Counted from the first letter of the stretch, positions 52,766-63,117 are shown. The stretch: 64,000 bases of DNA from Merluccius polli (GCA_030340625.1 JAOPHQ010004270.1:10001-74000); one strand, 5' to 3'. Program-made: numbers and translations. The notes: generated by a model not told the origin, from the sequence alone.

Positions 52766-53825
52766 CTGTTCCTGAGGACAGTGTTCCTGGCAGGTACCAG
52801 GTGTGTGTGTGTATATATAATGTAATGTCTGTGTGTATATAATGTATGTGTGTGTCAGGCCCTCCTATCAAGGAGGTCCGTGTATCGCTGTGGGGCTGTG
52901 GTCTTGTCGGAGCGCTGGGTGGTCACGGCAGCACATTGTGTCTGGAGGATGAACCAGAAGCTGCTGGAGGTCACCGCTGGTCAGCACACACACATTACAC
53001 ATTACACACACACACACACACACATACACATTACATTATCACACTCATTACATGATACACACACGCGCGCATTTGTGTGCCAACACACACACACACACAC
53101 ACACGCACACACACATTACATTACATTATACACAATACATTACATTATACAGACACCTGCTCATGACATCACCGTCGGTCCGTCTGTCAGTCCGTCTGTC
53201 TGTCTGTCCGTCTGTCCGTCCTTCCAATGACATCACATCTTGTGCTCCAGGGGAACAGGACCTAAAGCTGAGGGAGGGGTCTGAGCAGACCAGGAGGGTC
53301 TCCAAGCTGCTCCTCCACCCGCTCTACAACAGCTCCTCCCAGGACTATGACCTGGCACTGCTGCTGCTCCACCTGCCCCTCACCCTGGGCCCCCTGGTGC
53401 GTCCCATCTGCCTCCCCCCCTCCGCCTTACCCTCCTTCTCCCACACCCTGGCCACGGTGCGCCTTTCCACCGTGAGCGGGTGGGGCCGGCTGTCGCCGAA
53501 CGGCCCCCCTGCCCGCGTGCTCCAGCGGCTGGAAGTCCCACGGGTGCCTGTCCAGGAGTGTGAGGAGCTCTCGGACGGCCGGCTGAGCCTCACGGCCAAC
53601 ATGCTGTGTGCCGGCTTCCCCCAGGGTGGCCATGACGCCTGCCAGGGTGACAGTGGCGGGCCGCTGACCACCCGCTACAAAGCCACCTGGTTCCTGACCG
53701 GTGTGGTCAGCTGGGGCCGCGGCTGCGCTCACCAGCACCTCTACGGAGTCTACACCCGGGTCAGCACCCTGCTGGATTGGCTGGAGCACACCATGGCTAG
53801 ATACCAGTTACCGGAACTAGCATAA
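48981..53825 (+). CDS. f7: Coagulation factor VII-type serine protease
   Basis: Eight exons: 48981-49077, 49428-49594, 49779-49803, 49920-50033, 50719-50859, 52550-52638, 52859-52979 and 53251-53825; GT-AG, phases fit, 442 aa. Order: signal peptide, propeptide ending RSRR, Gla domain (ANGLLEELKTGDLEREC...CSYEEAREIY), aromatic stack (NTFWEVYS), EGF1 (VDQCLSNPCASGATC), EGF2 (CLHRNGECEHFC), linker VEFPCGQ, activation site LLQPR|IVKG and trypsin domain. His in VVTAAHC, Asp in DYDLALL and Ser in GDSGGP are all present, with Asp189 before it (DACQGDSGG), so Arg-cutting activity is expected. As FVII it would bind tissue factor on membranes and start clotting. Oddity: IVKG instead of IVGG. A tandem paralogue follows. 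Could be an f7 duplicate rather than the direct F7 orthologue. Confidence 0.9.
49085..49375. repeat. Pyrimidine-rich minisatellite, f7 intron 1
   Basis: Units of CTCATCTCACTCCTCCACCT and TCCTTATCTCACTC, about 14 copies, beginning only ~10 bases after the exon 1 donor. The Ser/Pro/Leu-rich frames are artefacts. Confidence 0.92.
49586..49740. repeat. ~38-bp repeat containing the f7 exon 2 donor, four copies
   Basis: The last exon bases and donor (AACAACTG|GTAGGATAATAATA, 49587-49607) recur at about 49626, 49663 and 49702, each with GTAGGA after AACTG, separated by GTATTAATAACTACATG. The intronic copies are decoy 5-prime splice sites. Confidence 0.92.
50035..50600. repeat. ~21-bp minisatellite ACCCTTAAATACAACCCTAC, f7 intron 4
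   Basis: About 27 irregular units directly after the exon 4 donor. Confidence 0.94.
50880..51100. repeat. ACTAGATGGGTCTAGAGGGTTAGGGT minisatellite, f7 intron 5
   Basis: About eight 27-bp units; the same repeat resumes at 51945-52045, so the SINE-like block between was inserted into it. Confidence 0.92.
51104..51945. mobile_element. 5S-rRNA-related SINE (minus), rearranged with inverted segment
   Basis: It starts with the fish SINE tail ATTTATATAGCGCTTTACAA, followed by GGACCTCGGTTTTAACGTCTC and, at 51545-51600, CTCCCATCCAAGGATGGACC then AGCCCCGCTTAGCTTCC, which on the minus strand is the 5S rRNA internal-promoter region. A second 3-prime part (51767-51935) repeats 51494-51650, and 51700-51768 is an inverted copy of 51418-51493. 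So about 1.5 SINE copies with one inverted join. Confidence 0.75.
52140..52290. repeat. GGTTCAACCAGGGGTTCACCC repeat
   Basis: About seven short units in f7 intron 5, followed by a ~30-bp repeat of ACTTCCTGTCTAGTATGAGTGT (52370-52545) that runs to the exon 6 acceptor. Confidence 0.88.
52600..52806. repeat. Triplicated f7 exon 6 end and donor, with CA runs
   Basis: The exon 6 end CATCTGTCCCCGAGGACAGT then GTCCCTGGCAG|GTACCA (52608-52642) recurs at about 52690-52724 and 52765-52799, with (CA)n between. The copies have small changes (one C lost in copy 2, two substitutions in copy 3). Confidence 0.93.
52985..53155. repeat. CA-rich microsatellite, f7 intron 7
   Basis: (AC)n mixed with ATTACA, then CGTCTGTC repeats (53175-53220) up to exon 8. 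Confidence 0.9.
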
Positions 53826-54365
53826 CTGAAACAACAAGGTCAATACTGCATAAAACGCAATCCAACCATCCAGGAGCTTTGTACACACATTAAAGGTGTT
53901 TAAAGGAGAAGACTTATTTCTATAACTGAAAAATAGATTAGGATGTGGGGATGAGTCAGCACAGACTCAGGCATAGCATAAATCTTTTTACAACACACAT
54001 TTACATATTTAAAACATTCAGATCCAAAACATCCTCAAAGCAATGTAGTTATTATGCACTAAGGTTGAACGAAAATGATAAAGACTTTTTCCCATTACTA
54101 ACCTGACATGACCACATTTCTGTAATGAAAAACTGGACATTTGTAGTCTGGCGGTCCCTATATCAACAACATATCTGATGTTATTATTTCTGAAATAAAA
54201 AAGGGAACATATTGACATTGAGCCTATTGTTATCATGGTAAATGTAGTACTGTAGTACAGGATTGGGCAGTACATGACCAATGGTTTACTATGATGTGTT
54301 TTAAGCTTTGTTAAACCAGCCAAATCCAAGCCAAAGTAGGAATAGGGAATCGATCTATATTGTTT
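53826..54365. other. 3-prime flank of f7, no gene seen
   Basis: ACATTAAAGG at 53888 and AATAAA-like words at 54195 are weak poly(A) candidates. Nothing else recognised. Confidence 0.45.
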
Positions 54366-54399
54366 TGATAGCCTATTGTTTATGATCGGTTCTATATTG

Positions 54400-54630
54400 T
54401 AGACCTAACCTGTTAAAACAGATATAATAAATCACAGTCTGGTCACCCTATACTAACCTGTTAAAACAGATCTAATAAAACACAGTCTGGTCACCCTATA
54501 CTAACCTGTTAAAACAGATCTAATAAAACACAGTCTGGTCACCCTATACTAACCTGTTAGAACAGATATAATAAAACACAGTCTGGTCACCCTATACTAA
54601 CCTGTTAAAACAGATATAATAAAACACAGG
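54400..54630. repeat. ~58-bp tandem repeat, four copies
   Basis: Units of AACCTGTTAAAACAGATCTAATAAAACACAG with TCTGGTCACCCTATACT. Confidence 0.93.
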
Positions 54631-54689
54631 AGTGAGGTTATGATGGCGTTCTTCCTCTCTACCAGCAGGAAGGGACGGCAACACACCAC

Positions 54690-54850
54690 GTTTTCACTGT
54701 GATGTCACTGCAACATCGCTATGATGTTAATGTGATGCAACTGTCACTGCAATGTTACTGTGACGCCACAGTGATGTCACTATGATGTCACTGCAACCTT
54801 ACTGTGATGCCACAGTGATGTCACTATGATGTCACTGTGAGGATCATTTT
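54690..54850. repeat. GATGTCACTGTGATG short repeat
   Basis: Irregular 10-17-bp units of TGATGTCACTATGATGTCAC between the two clotting-factor genes. Confidence 0.85.
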
Positions 54851-54916
54851 TACAGTGATTTTAGCTCCAGTTCCTGCTGATGCTACAGAATTGCTGAATA
54901 TGGGGATGGGGGTGTA

Positions 54917-55155
54917 TAGGTCATGTGACTGGGGGAGGGGTGTATAGATCATGTGATGGGGGGGGGGGGGGGGGGGGTGTATAGGTCATGTGACAGGGGG
55001 AGGGGGGGTGTATAGATCATGTGGCAGGGGGAGGGGTGTATAGGTCATGTGACGGGGTGGGGGTGTATAGGTCATGTGACAGGGGATGGGGGTGTATAGG
55101 TCATGTGACAGGGGATGGGGGGTGTATAGGTCATGTGACAGGGGGAGGGGGGGGG
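54917..55155 (+). repeat. ~30-bp minisatellite with TCATGTGAC in each unit, upstream of the second factor gene
   Basis: Eight units of GGTCATGTGACAGGGGGAGG with GGTGTATA, plus a long G run, end about 40 bases before the first ATG of the next gene. Seven units contain TCATGTGA, an M-box-type E-box. Confidence 0.92.
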
Positions 55156-55193
55156 GAGGTAGAGACTTTGGACCTGCCGTGGGGACAGAGAAG

Positions 55194-56417
55194 ATGGTGG
55201 TTCCACACAACTGGTCAGACGCCATGGTGCTAAACATGCTAACCATCCTTTTGTTCACCCTATACAGTTCTCATGCGGCCTCAGGTAGGCGTGTGTGTCT
55301 CTAATCTGATGATTTGTGTAGTGTTTTATTGTTGTATTATTGTGTATCGTAGTATTTTGTAGTATTGTGTAGTATGTGTAGAAGTACAGTGCAGTATTTT
55401 TATTATATCTAGTATAATATTATAGTATAATATTGGTTATTAATGATCTTCCTAGTGCTGGAGAAAACCTGTGTTTGTATTATATTCATTAATATTATAG
55501 TAATATTATATTCATAATTTGATAATGTACTAATGTATTAATATGAATGTTTCAGAGTAAAAAGTTACCTTGGTATTGGAAACAGTATTTTGTTTGTACG
55601 ATTATTATAATAGTTCTTATTAACTATTCATATTCATATTAACATGAATGTTCCTAGTGTTGGAGAGTGGGCAGCGGGCTCATGGGTTCCTGGGCAGGAT
55701 GCGGCGATCCAACTCTGGCTGGTTTGAGGAGCTCAAGAGAGGAGACCTGGAGAGGGAATGTCTGGAGGAGAAGTGCTCCTATGAGGAGGCCAGGGAGGTG
55801 TTTGAATTCCCCAAGCCTACCGTCAGTACATATACTATATGCGCATATACAGTATATGTGTATACATATATCATCATGTACAGTTAAGAAAAGTGTTAAT
55901 CACATAATGAGTCTCGTTTTCTCCTCAGGATGAGTTTTGGAGTCGATATAACAGTAAGAACACAACGTAACAACACAACTCAAAGACAACGTAACAACAC
56001 AATGTAACACAACATAACAACGTAACTTGTGTGTCTAGCTGTAGATGTGTGTGCGTCGGGTCCTTGTCTAAATGGAGGGAGTTGTTCAGGTCAGGGGTCC
56101 TCCTTCATCTGCTACTGCCAGCCACGCTTCAGTGGAACACACTGTCAACTGAGTGAGGAAACCCCTGCTGTCATATACTATACTATCTGATGTGTCATTA
56201 GTAATATAGTTATTAGTATAAATATATGAGTGATATTATGAAGAAACAGCATAAGCCAATCACATGTGTTCTCCAGAGATCTCAGACGTCCCAGAAGACT
56301 GTCTCCATGACAACGGCAGATGCGAGCACTTCTGCGAGGATGCTGGAGGAAGCAGGAAGTGTTCGTGTGCTGATGGCTACTTCCTGTCCACAGATGGGAG
56401 GGGGTGCCTGTCCAAGG
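55194..56417 (+). CDS. Vitamin K-dependent clotting factor (F7/F10-like), N-terminal half only
   Basis: Five exons: 55194-55284, 55658-55821, 55929-55953, 56039-56152 and 56277-56417, phases fitting. Exons 3, 4 and 5 have exactly the same lengths (25, 114, 141) as those of the upstream f7 gene, so it is a tandem paralogue. Order: signal peptide (MLTILLFTLYSSHAASG), propeptide to GRMRR, Gla domain (FEELKRGDLERECLEEKCSYEEAREVFE), DEFWSRYN, EGF1 (VCASGPCLNGGSC), EGF2 (CLHDNGRCEHFC). No activation peptide or protease exon follows in the next 7.6 kb, which is filled with retrotransposons; either the intron is very long or the gene is truncated. The start may be 55194 or the in-frame 55224. The EGF2 NGRCEHFC resembles the f7 copy more than F10. 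Confidence 0.85.
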
Positions 56418-56479
56418 GTAACATAGTATTACTATAACTAGTATTAGTATTAGTCATGAAATGCTGCTAATGTAGCATA

Positions 56480-56620
56480 TTAACGCTATCAATCATGTAG
56501 CATATCTTTATCTATGTAGCACTATCTGATAATGTCGCATATTAGCACTCTCTGATAATGTTGCATATTAGCATTATTTATGATAATGTAGCATATTAGC
56601 ACTATCTGATAATGTAGTGT
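56480..56620. repeat. ATGTAGCATATTAGCACTATCTGATA repeat
   Basis: About five 26-30-bp units in the intron after exon 5 of the second factor gene. Confidence 0.88.
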
Positions 56621-59491
56621 TGTTATGTCTCCATGGAATTAGGGGTAACAGGAGACCAAAACACGACAAACAAAAAATAAGTTGCCGTCAAAGTAGAAGT
56701 GAAAATAGTATTTATGATTAAACAGTGCTTGCAAACAAAGGTTCTGAAAATGTGGGGGAGGATAGGACCATGTGGTTTTGCCAAATAAACATAAATCAAT
56801 AAAACAAAACTAGGTCTAACTAAATCCTACCTCTGAAACAAACAAACAAAAGGACCTAACTGACTTCTCTAAAAAAGGACTTCACCAAACCAGTTAGAGG
56901 TGGCACCAACTGATAAACTGAGTGTGTCTAGACAAATCTACTGTAAAATCTACTCTAATCTGTGAAAATGTCAAGGGTACCCCAACTCACCTATGGCACT
57001 CAACCTCCCACCACATACCTTTTCTAGTATTGTTCAACAAGTTTGTTCAAAACATTAACAGCTCAGGCAACAGAGCACAAAGAAAATGAACTCTGAAGGC
57101 ATACTCCTTTTATTGTGGTCCCCGAATGCTGTTAGGCTAGCCTGAAGTTGAGGGAACCAATGAGCAGGAGGACCAGACCACACAGGTGGAAACCAATCAG
57201 CGCGTTAGCACCTGGAGAGAAAACTGACAGGGGCGGGAGAGAAGGAAAAGCAAGAGAGGAGAAAAACACCACCACAAGCAAGTTGCCCCTGCCGGGCACG
57301 CAACACCCCCATCCATATAAGTCCAAACATAATGTTTGGATCTACATCTTACAATTAACGTACAAATTACATAGCATGTGACAACGCATCAGCAATAACA
57401 TTTTCAGACCCCTTTTTGTGATTGATTTTAAGGTTGTAGTCTTGAACGATCAGCGACCAACGCATAAGACGTTGATTGTGGTTGTACATCCTGGAGAGAA
57501 TTGTGATCTGTGAAGATCTTAATAAGCTTAACACTTTGCCCGAGGTAAACCTCAAAATGTTGTAGGGCGAACAGTGCAAGAGCTTCCTTATCAATGATGG
57601 AATACTTAAATGGATGTTTGTTAAACTTGCGTGAAAAGTAACTCAGGATGATTGATGCCCTGGTTGTCCTCTTGCAGGAGAAGAGCTCCAGCACCAACTG
57701 CACTTGGCAACAAGCATGAAAGGCAAGGAGATATCTGGGGCAGACAGGACAGGAGTGCAACACAGTATACCTTTAAGGCTCTCAAAAGACGTGGCACTCC
57801 CCGGACCAAACAAAGGGCTTTGAGGGACTGGTTAAAACAGTCAGTAGAGCTGCTACAGAGGAAAAGTTTTTGCAGAACCGGCAATAGTACCCAGTCATCC
57901 CAAGGAAATGGCGCAGCTCTCTCCTGGTAGTTGGTACATGATCTCTGCATCTGCAGGACACACCTGTCTTCTTCCAATCTGCTGATCAAGATAGGCAGTA
58001 CCTTTCCCAAACTTACTTGAGAAGATTGAGTTTTAGGGATGCAGTTGACAGGCGGTTGAAAACTTCTCTCAATGTAGACTCTATATTTGTATTTGACTCT
58101 CCCAGTCATCAGAGTACACAACGATGTCATGCAGATATGCTTTACAGTTTGAAACATCTCCCAATAATGTATTTACTAGCCTCTGGAAAGTAGCAGGAGC
58201 ATTACACATACCAAAGGGCATGACGTGTACTGGAGGAAACTGTCAGGGGTCACAAAAGCTGAAATTTCAGAAGCAAGCGACGTTAAAGGAACTTGCCAAA
58301 ATCCCTTTAACATGTCAAGTTTACTGACATATGTTGCAGGACCAATTTCATCAATGCAATTATCCATGAGGTAATGGATGTGCATCTGGGACAGTTACAG
58401 CATTTACCTTGCGGAAGTCTACAGAACCTTGGACTTCAATCAGACTTGACTGGAACTTAGCACCGCAAATCCATTTTGCAGAACATAGTCAACCTCTTTC
58501 TTCATGACTTTTCTCTTAACTGGATTAACCCAATATGCATGCTGCTTGATTGGCATAGGGTTAGTCAGAACAATGTCATGAGCTATAACAGAAGTTTGGG
58601 AAGGAACGTCATTAAACAGACACGGGAAGTCACATGAGCTTTTTAACGTCATCACAGGTCATCAGGGAGATACCAATACCTCAGTATTACTTAGCCTTAC
58701 CCCCTGTGGTGTAGCATTTCGCATTACCAACTCATCTTCATCACCAGGAGAGCTCACCTTGGAAATGGAAGCCACAGGTGAGACAGAAGTCTTCACTGAT
58801 CGGTTTTGATCTTCTCGGAGTGGTGATTTCCAGATTTAGTCTTTGGCAACGGTCCCACACAATCAACAATCACTTTCTCAAATGACTCACCCATTACTGG
58901 AATGGGGCAGAGAGGAGCAAGTGGAATCACTTGATTTGGTTTGCCAGCAACTTGACACACATGGCGGTACGACAATGATCAGATTGTTTGAGGACTGTCA
59001 TAGATTTTGTGTGTCCTGACCATGGGTGGTCATGAGCTAAGGACAGCACTTGAGAACGATAGGCTGTAGGCACAACACCCTTGTAAGTCGCACTCCATTC
59101 CACATCCTGTGACACATCTCTAGTCCAGCGATACGCGTCAACGGTCCATCATCAAGAATCTAGGCCATTTTTTTCTTCCTGGCTTCTTCCTGGCTGAGAA
59201 CAGAATAGTGACATGTAGAAAGGGTGATATCACCTTGTTGGGCTGCAATTAACTCTTCCCGGGTGGCCGGCAGTTTCACAATCTCTGGACTGGAGGGAGA
59301 TGACACATCGTCAGCAGATTGGACTTCAGGCTGAACACTTCTGAGAGCATCAGGAACATGCTCTGTAACCAGAAAAGAGTCAGACTCAGTGTTTGAATCA
59401 GGGTTGTCTAGTACCTCAGGGACTAGCATAACCTTGCCCCCAGCTAGGTCATTACTCAGAATGAAGTCGACACCTTTAATGGGCAAGGAAG

Positions 59492-59813
59492 TGTGGCAGG
59501 GTTACTCCTTACCACACGCCACCGAAGTGGCTTCCTTTGGGGCCCTCCAACACAGGACATGGGTAGATGGTAGTTCAAGATGTTTAATGGAGATTAAGGC
59601 AGATGGTATTCGCCGAGCTGATGGTACAAACTGTCATGACTGTGGCTCCTCCTCGAGTGTGTGTGTTGATGGCTGGTTTATCCTGGGTGCCATGATTGCT
59701 CATGCACGACAGGTGTGCAGCCCCACCCAGCCAGAGTCCAATCAGTCTGACTCAGGCCAGGTGAGGCTGTAAACCAGCCATCAACAGCACACACTCCATA
59801 TACACCCTCCACA
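59492..59813 (-). repeat. 3-prime LTR of the short LTR element
   Basis: 322 bases, TG...CA ends in minus sense; partner of 60511-60832. Confidence 0.92.
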
Positions 59814-59997
59814 TATCCCCAACACCAAATTGAGGCCCTCGCCTACTCCCCCCCCCCCCCAATCCACCATCCAAGCAAACAGAGAAAAAAAAAACACACA
59901 CTGGACTCTCAACAGGGTTACCATACCTACAAAAAACCTGGACTCTTTTCAGGGTTGCCATACCTAAAAAAAAAAAAACACAACCCCCCAAACCCCA

Positions 59998-60597
59998 CTA
60001 CCTCCACACCTCCCCAGTGTCACACGCCAACCCCACCCTCCCCCTCCGTCCCAGAGACCGGAGGCCTGGGGCTGCTGCTTCAGCTGGCGGAGGTGTCTTT
60101 GGGCTAGCTGGTTGCAGGGGCTGGCTGGATGGGCTCGGAGGAGGCCCGACAGCTGGGCCGCAGAGGTAGCTTCTTGGAGGGCCTGGAACAGTCTGTAGGT
60201 ACCTCCCTCCACCAGGGCGACGAGGCATGATCCCCCCCATCTCCTCCTGGAGCATGGGGCCTTGGGCTCCTGGTCCCCTGGCAGAGGGGCAGCTGGCCCC
60301 GGGGGAGGATCCGGGGGAGGCTAGCTGCAGACGGTTGCCGGTGGCAGTAGCTGCGCTGCCTCCCCGCTCCTCCGCTGGCCGTCGCTGCCATTCAGGGGGG
60401 GAGCTGGTGCTGAGGTGGCTGTCCTCTGCCGCGGCTGGTGGCTCCAGTGCAGTTTTGGACAGCCCTTCCATGTCCCGCCCTGGTCGGAGGAGCCCCACAT
60501 TGGGCGCCAGTGTGGCAGGGTTACTCCTTACCACACGCCACCGAAGTGGCTTCCTTTGGGGCCCTCCGACACAGGACATGGGTAGATGGTAGTTCAA
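59998..60597 (-). CDS. ORF in the short LTR element, function unknown
   Basis: A 199-codon minus-strand frame (including part of the LTR) rich in Pro, Ser, Gly and Ala, with SSPPEWQRRPAEERGG and QTVPGPPRSYLCGP. No CCHC knuckle, protease or RT motif. The coding part after the primer binding site (DMEGLSKTALEPPAAAED on) is about 155 residues. It may be a gag remnant or GC-rich chance frame. Confidence 0.3.
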   Translation of the reverse strand: MNYHLPMSCVGGPQRKPLRWRVVRSNPATLAPNVGLLRPGRDMEGLSKTALEPPAAAEDSHLSTSSPPEWQRRPAEERGGSAATATGNRLQLASPGSSPGASCPSARGPGAQGPMLQEEMGGIMPRRPGGGRYLQTVPGPPRSYLCGPAVGPPPSPSSQPLQPASPKTPPPAEAAAPGLRSLGRRGRVGLACDTGEVWR

Positions 60598-60832
60598 GAT
60601 GTTTAATGGAGATTAAGGCAGATGGTATTCGCCGAGCTGATGGTACAAACTGTCATGACTGTGGCTCCTCCTCGAGTGTGTGTGTTGATGGCTGGTTTAT
60701 CCTGGGTGCCATGATTGCTCATGCACCACAGGTGTGCAGCCCCACCCAGCCAGAGTCCAATCAGTCTGACTCAGGCCAGGTGAGGCTGTAAACCAGCCAT
60801 CAACAGCACACACTCCACATACACCCTCCACA
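60511..60832 (-). repeat. 5-prime LTR of the short LTR element
   Basis: 322 bases, nearly identical to 59492-59813; the primer binding site follows at 60509-60492 on the minus strand. Confidence 0.92.
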
Positions 60833-61757
60833 GGCAGGAAGAACAAAAATAGCAAATTTAAAGAGTCTACTGACCAGCGAAAACCAAACATGAACCTTAT
60901 ACAAAGGGGTAGGGACAAAACCCATTCCAACACCTTGAACAACTGCACTTGAGTGACATGATGACTTGGATGATAAAGGTAAGATGCCTTTTCGAACAAC
61001 AGACTGGGAGCCTCCTGTGTTTCTCAGCATCTTTACTGGCTGTTGAACTTTTGGATCCCCGGTTAGCGACACAAAATCCTCTAAAAAGGGAGCAGGGTCT
61101 TGACTTTGTGACATCAGGGTCTTGACTTTGTGACATCTTGGTACCTGGTAGTGACACTCTTTAGACCCATGCCTTTTGACTGTGGCAAGTTGGGCGAAAA
61201 CTGTTTATGCTTCAGAGAAAAACAATCAACAATAATGTGACCTTTCTTATGACAGTAGAAGCATTCACGATCCCCTTGTGGAGGTGACGGTGGTCCCTTT
61301 GCCTTTTCAAAAGGAAGGTGGCCAGGATCAGGTCTCATGAGGCGTGATACTGAATATGTGTCAGGGTGGAAGGAAGACACACATTTGTATGAGTTAGAAC
61401 AAATTCATCGGCCAAGACAGCTGCTTTAGACGGTGAAGTCACCTTTTGTTCAGTTAAGAATATCACCATCTTCTCTGGTAAAGCACTCTTAAAATATTCT
61501 AATAGCATTAACTAGGCCTAACTAAATCCTACCTCTGAAACAAACAAACAAAGGGACCTAACTGACTTGTCTAAAAAAGATTTCACCAAAACAGTTAGAG
61601 GTGGCACCAACCAATACATCTAATGTGTCTAGACCAACTAATGTGTCTAGACCAATCAACTACTTGTACCTCAACCTCCCACCACATACCTTCTCTAGTA
61701 TTGTTTAACACGTTTGTTCAAAACAATGACAGCTCAGAGCACAAAGAACAAACATTG

Positions 61758-61945
61758 AAGTAGGGCTGCCCCCTAATAGTCGACCAACCGGCTTAGTCGA
61801 TCGACGGAAGCTTAGTCGAATACGTTTTCATTAGTCGAGCAAAAAGTAAAACATAAAAATAACAAGCATTGCAACCGAATACATCCGTGGTCGCAACGAG
61901 CCCTGATTTAACTAATCGCTGCAGAAATACTGACCAATACACCTG
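61758..61945. mobile_element. hAT end fragment (AGGGCTGCCCCCTAATAGTCGAC)
   Basis: AGGGCTGCCCCCTAATAGTC and GCTTAGTCGATCGACGG, GTTTTCATTAGTCGAGC are the terminal words of a common fish hAT MITE group; the other end is not seen because a Harbinger element follows at 61946. Confidence 0.6.
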
Positions 61946-62158
61946 GGGTCCGTTTCGCAAAGCAGGTTCAACAACCTCTGAGTCTAATCCTAAACGCTGA
62001 GTTGATCTACTCTGAAATAGAAAACTCTGGGTTTTCGGTTCCAGAACAGTGGATTTGAGTTAATTTGATCAACTCAGAGGAGTTCCACCTAGGGTTAAGC
62101 GCGTGCACCACAACTATAAAAAGCCAGCATCAATGGAGCCCTGATTCGACGAGTCACC

Positions 62159-62409
62159 ATGGCAACGGGGAAGAGGAGGTCTACGTTTTTCACCAACCTC
62201 GAATTGGAAATCCTAATGCGCTCATATGGCGAGTTTCAACACGTTTTTAGAAAGAAGTGCAACACTGCTGCGTAAGTTTAAATGTAGTCATTTGCAATCA
62301 CAATAATATTACAGGGGAAAACTGCTTGAATGGTAACTATTCATTTATTTCATTTAGGTGCAATCCCGCAGGGGAGAAGCGCATTTGGCAGCAGCTTAAG
62401 ATGACATAA
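62159..62409 (+). pseudogene. Myb/SANT-like DNA-binding protein of a Harbinger element, truncated
   Basis: Exon 1 62159-62271 and exon 2 62358-62409 join across a GT-AG intron to 54 aa: KRRSTFFTNLELEILMRSYG, FQHVFRKKCNTAA, then AGEKRIWQQLKMT. This matches the start of the Myb/SANT-like domain that Harbinger elements encode beside their transposase to bind DNA and import it into the nucleus. A stop falls where the third helix should follow, so it is broken. Confidence 0.75.
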
Positions 62410-62819
62410 AAACATTGTTCAAACAGATAAGACCTCGGCCTGATCATGTTGATCATGTTTTACACTGTAAAGTAAATATTAAGTGGCTATTTGACTGTAC
62501 ACAGTTGCCTTGCTCAAGTGCTCTGCATCTCCGACATTGTACAAAAAACATCCATTTGCAAAGAAACGCAGTGCAACACACAATATCTGCTGGGATGTGA
62601 GAGACTACGGTTGGTAATGCTGCAAATGTAAGGATGGATTAGGTTGTGTATGTAAATGATGGACTGTGACGTGAAACGGTACCGCTGAAAAAGATAATTG
62701 TCTGGAAATGATAATTGTCTGGAAAGGCTACATCTATGGTCTGATAACCCTCTCCCGACGAATATTTAATTCTCTGCGCAGTAATGCTGCACCGTCATCC
62801 ACGGGATCGTTGTCAAAAG

Positions 62820-63068
62820 CAGTGCTCGAAGTGGGCCGGTACTCACCGCAGTACCGGCACTTCTACATTTTACCCTTTAGCGTACCGGCACTTTTTCTTG
62901 CGTACCGGCACTTGTCACAGGCTGCCGGTACTGTACTTTGCCCTAACCAGGGGCGGATCTACCGGAGTGGCGCCCCCCCCGTCGGTCGTAGGTCCGCGGT
63001 GGGTTACGATCGCGCCCCCCGTCGGTCATAGGTCCGGGGTGGGTTAATATCGCACGCACCCCCCCGCC

Positions 63069-63117
<49 letters not shown>

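Larger units (their letters stand above)
59492..60832 (-). mobile_element. Short non-autonomous LTR retrotransposon, nested in the Gypsy element
   Basis: Direct repeats 59492-59813 and 60511-60832 (322 bases each, TGTGGCAGGG...CCTCCACA) differ at three positions by eye. Next to the 5-prime LTR (minus sense) is TGGCGCCCAATGTGGGGC, a tRNA-Lys-type primer binding site; a purine-rich tract precedes the other LTR. Flanks GGAAG/GGCAG form a 5-bp duplication with one mismatch, and removing the element restores the host protease frame. The ~700-base interior has no pol gene. Confidence 0.92.
57367..61505 (-). pseudogene. Gypsy gag-PR-INT-RT-RH remains
   Basis: Reading down the minus strand: gag tail with a CCHC knuckle (CFYCHKKGHIIVDC, ~61260); protease end (GVDFILSNDLAGGKV, ~59470); integrase zinc-binding part (SLAHDHPWSGHT, ~59020) and core start (VIVDCVGPLPKTKSG, ~58860); then, after a deletion, the pre-RT segment (AYWVNPVKRKVMKKEVDYVL, ~58550), RT (YVSKLDMLKGFWQVPLT, ~58330) and RNase H (FTDHNSL, then NHNQRLMRWSLIVQDYNL, ending VIADALS, ~57380). 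Integrase ahead of RT is the order of Gmr1-type Gypsy elements. Many stops, frameshifts and deletions; dead. Confidence 0.85.
56620..61757 (-). mobile_element. Decayed Gypsy LTR retrotransposon with Gmr1-like domain order
   Basis: A 3-prime LTR of about 730 bases (about 56620-57353, minus) shares AACTAAATCCTACCTCTGAA, TTAGAGGTGGCACCAAC and CCTCCCACCACATACC with a partial copy at 61505-61757, the truncated 5-prime LTR. Between them, minus-strand pieces encode gag, protease, integrase, RT and RNase H in that order. A young short LTR element (59492-60832) splits it. Confidence 0.85.

Noticed and set aside
52267..52871. Minus-strand 164- and 174-aa frames in f7
   Set aside because: Driven by CA repeats and the triplicated exon 6 end.
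53345..53789. Minus-strand frames in f7 exon 8
   Set aside because: Antisense of the GC-rich protease exon.
55667..55933. Alternate 88-aa plus frame at the second Gla exon
   Set aside because: Out of frame with the Gla domain, which is the real product.
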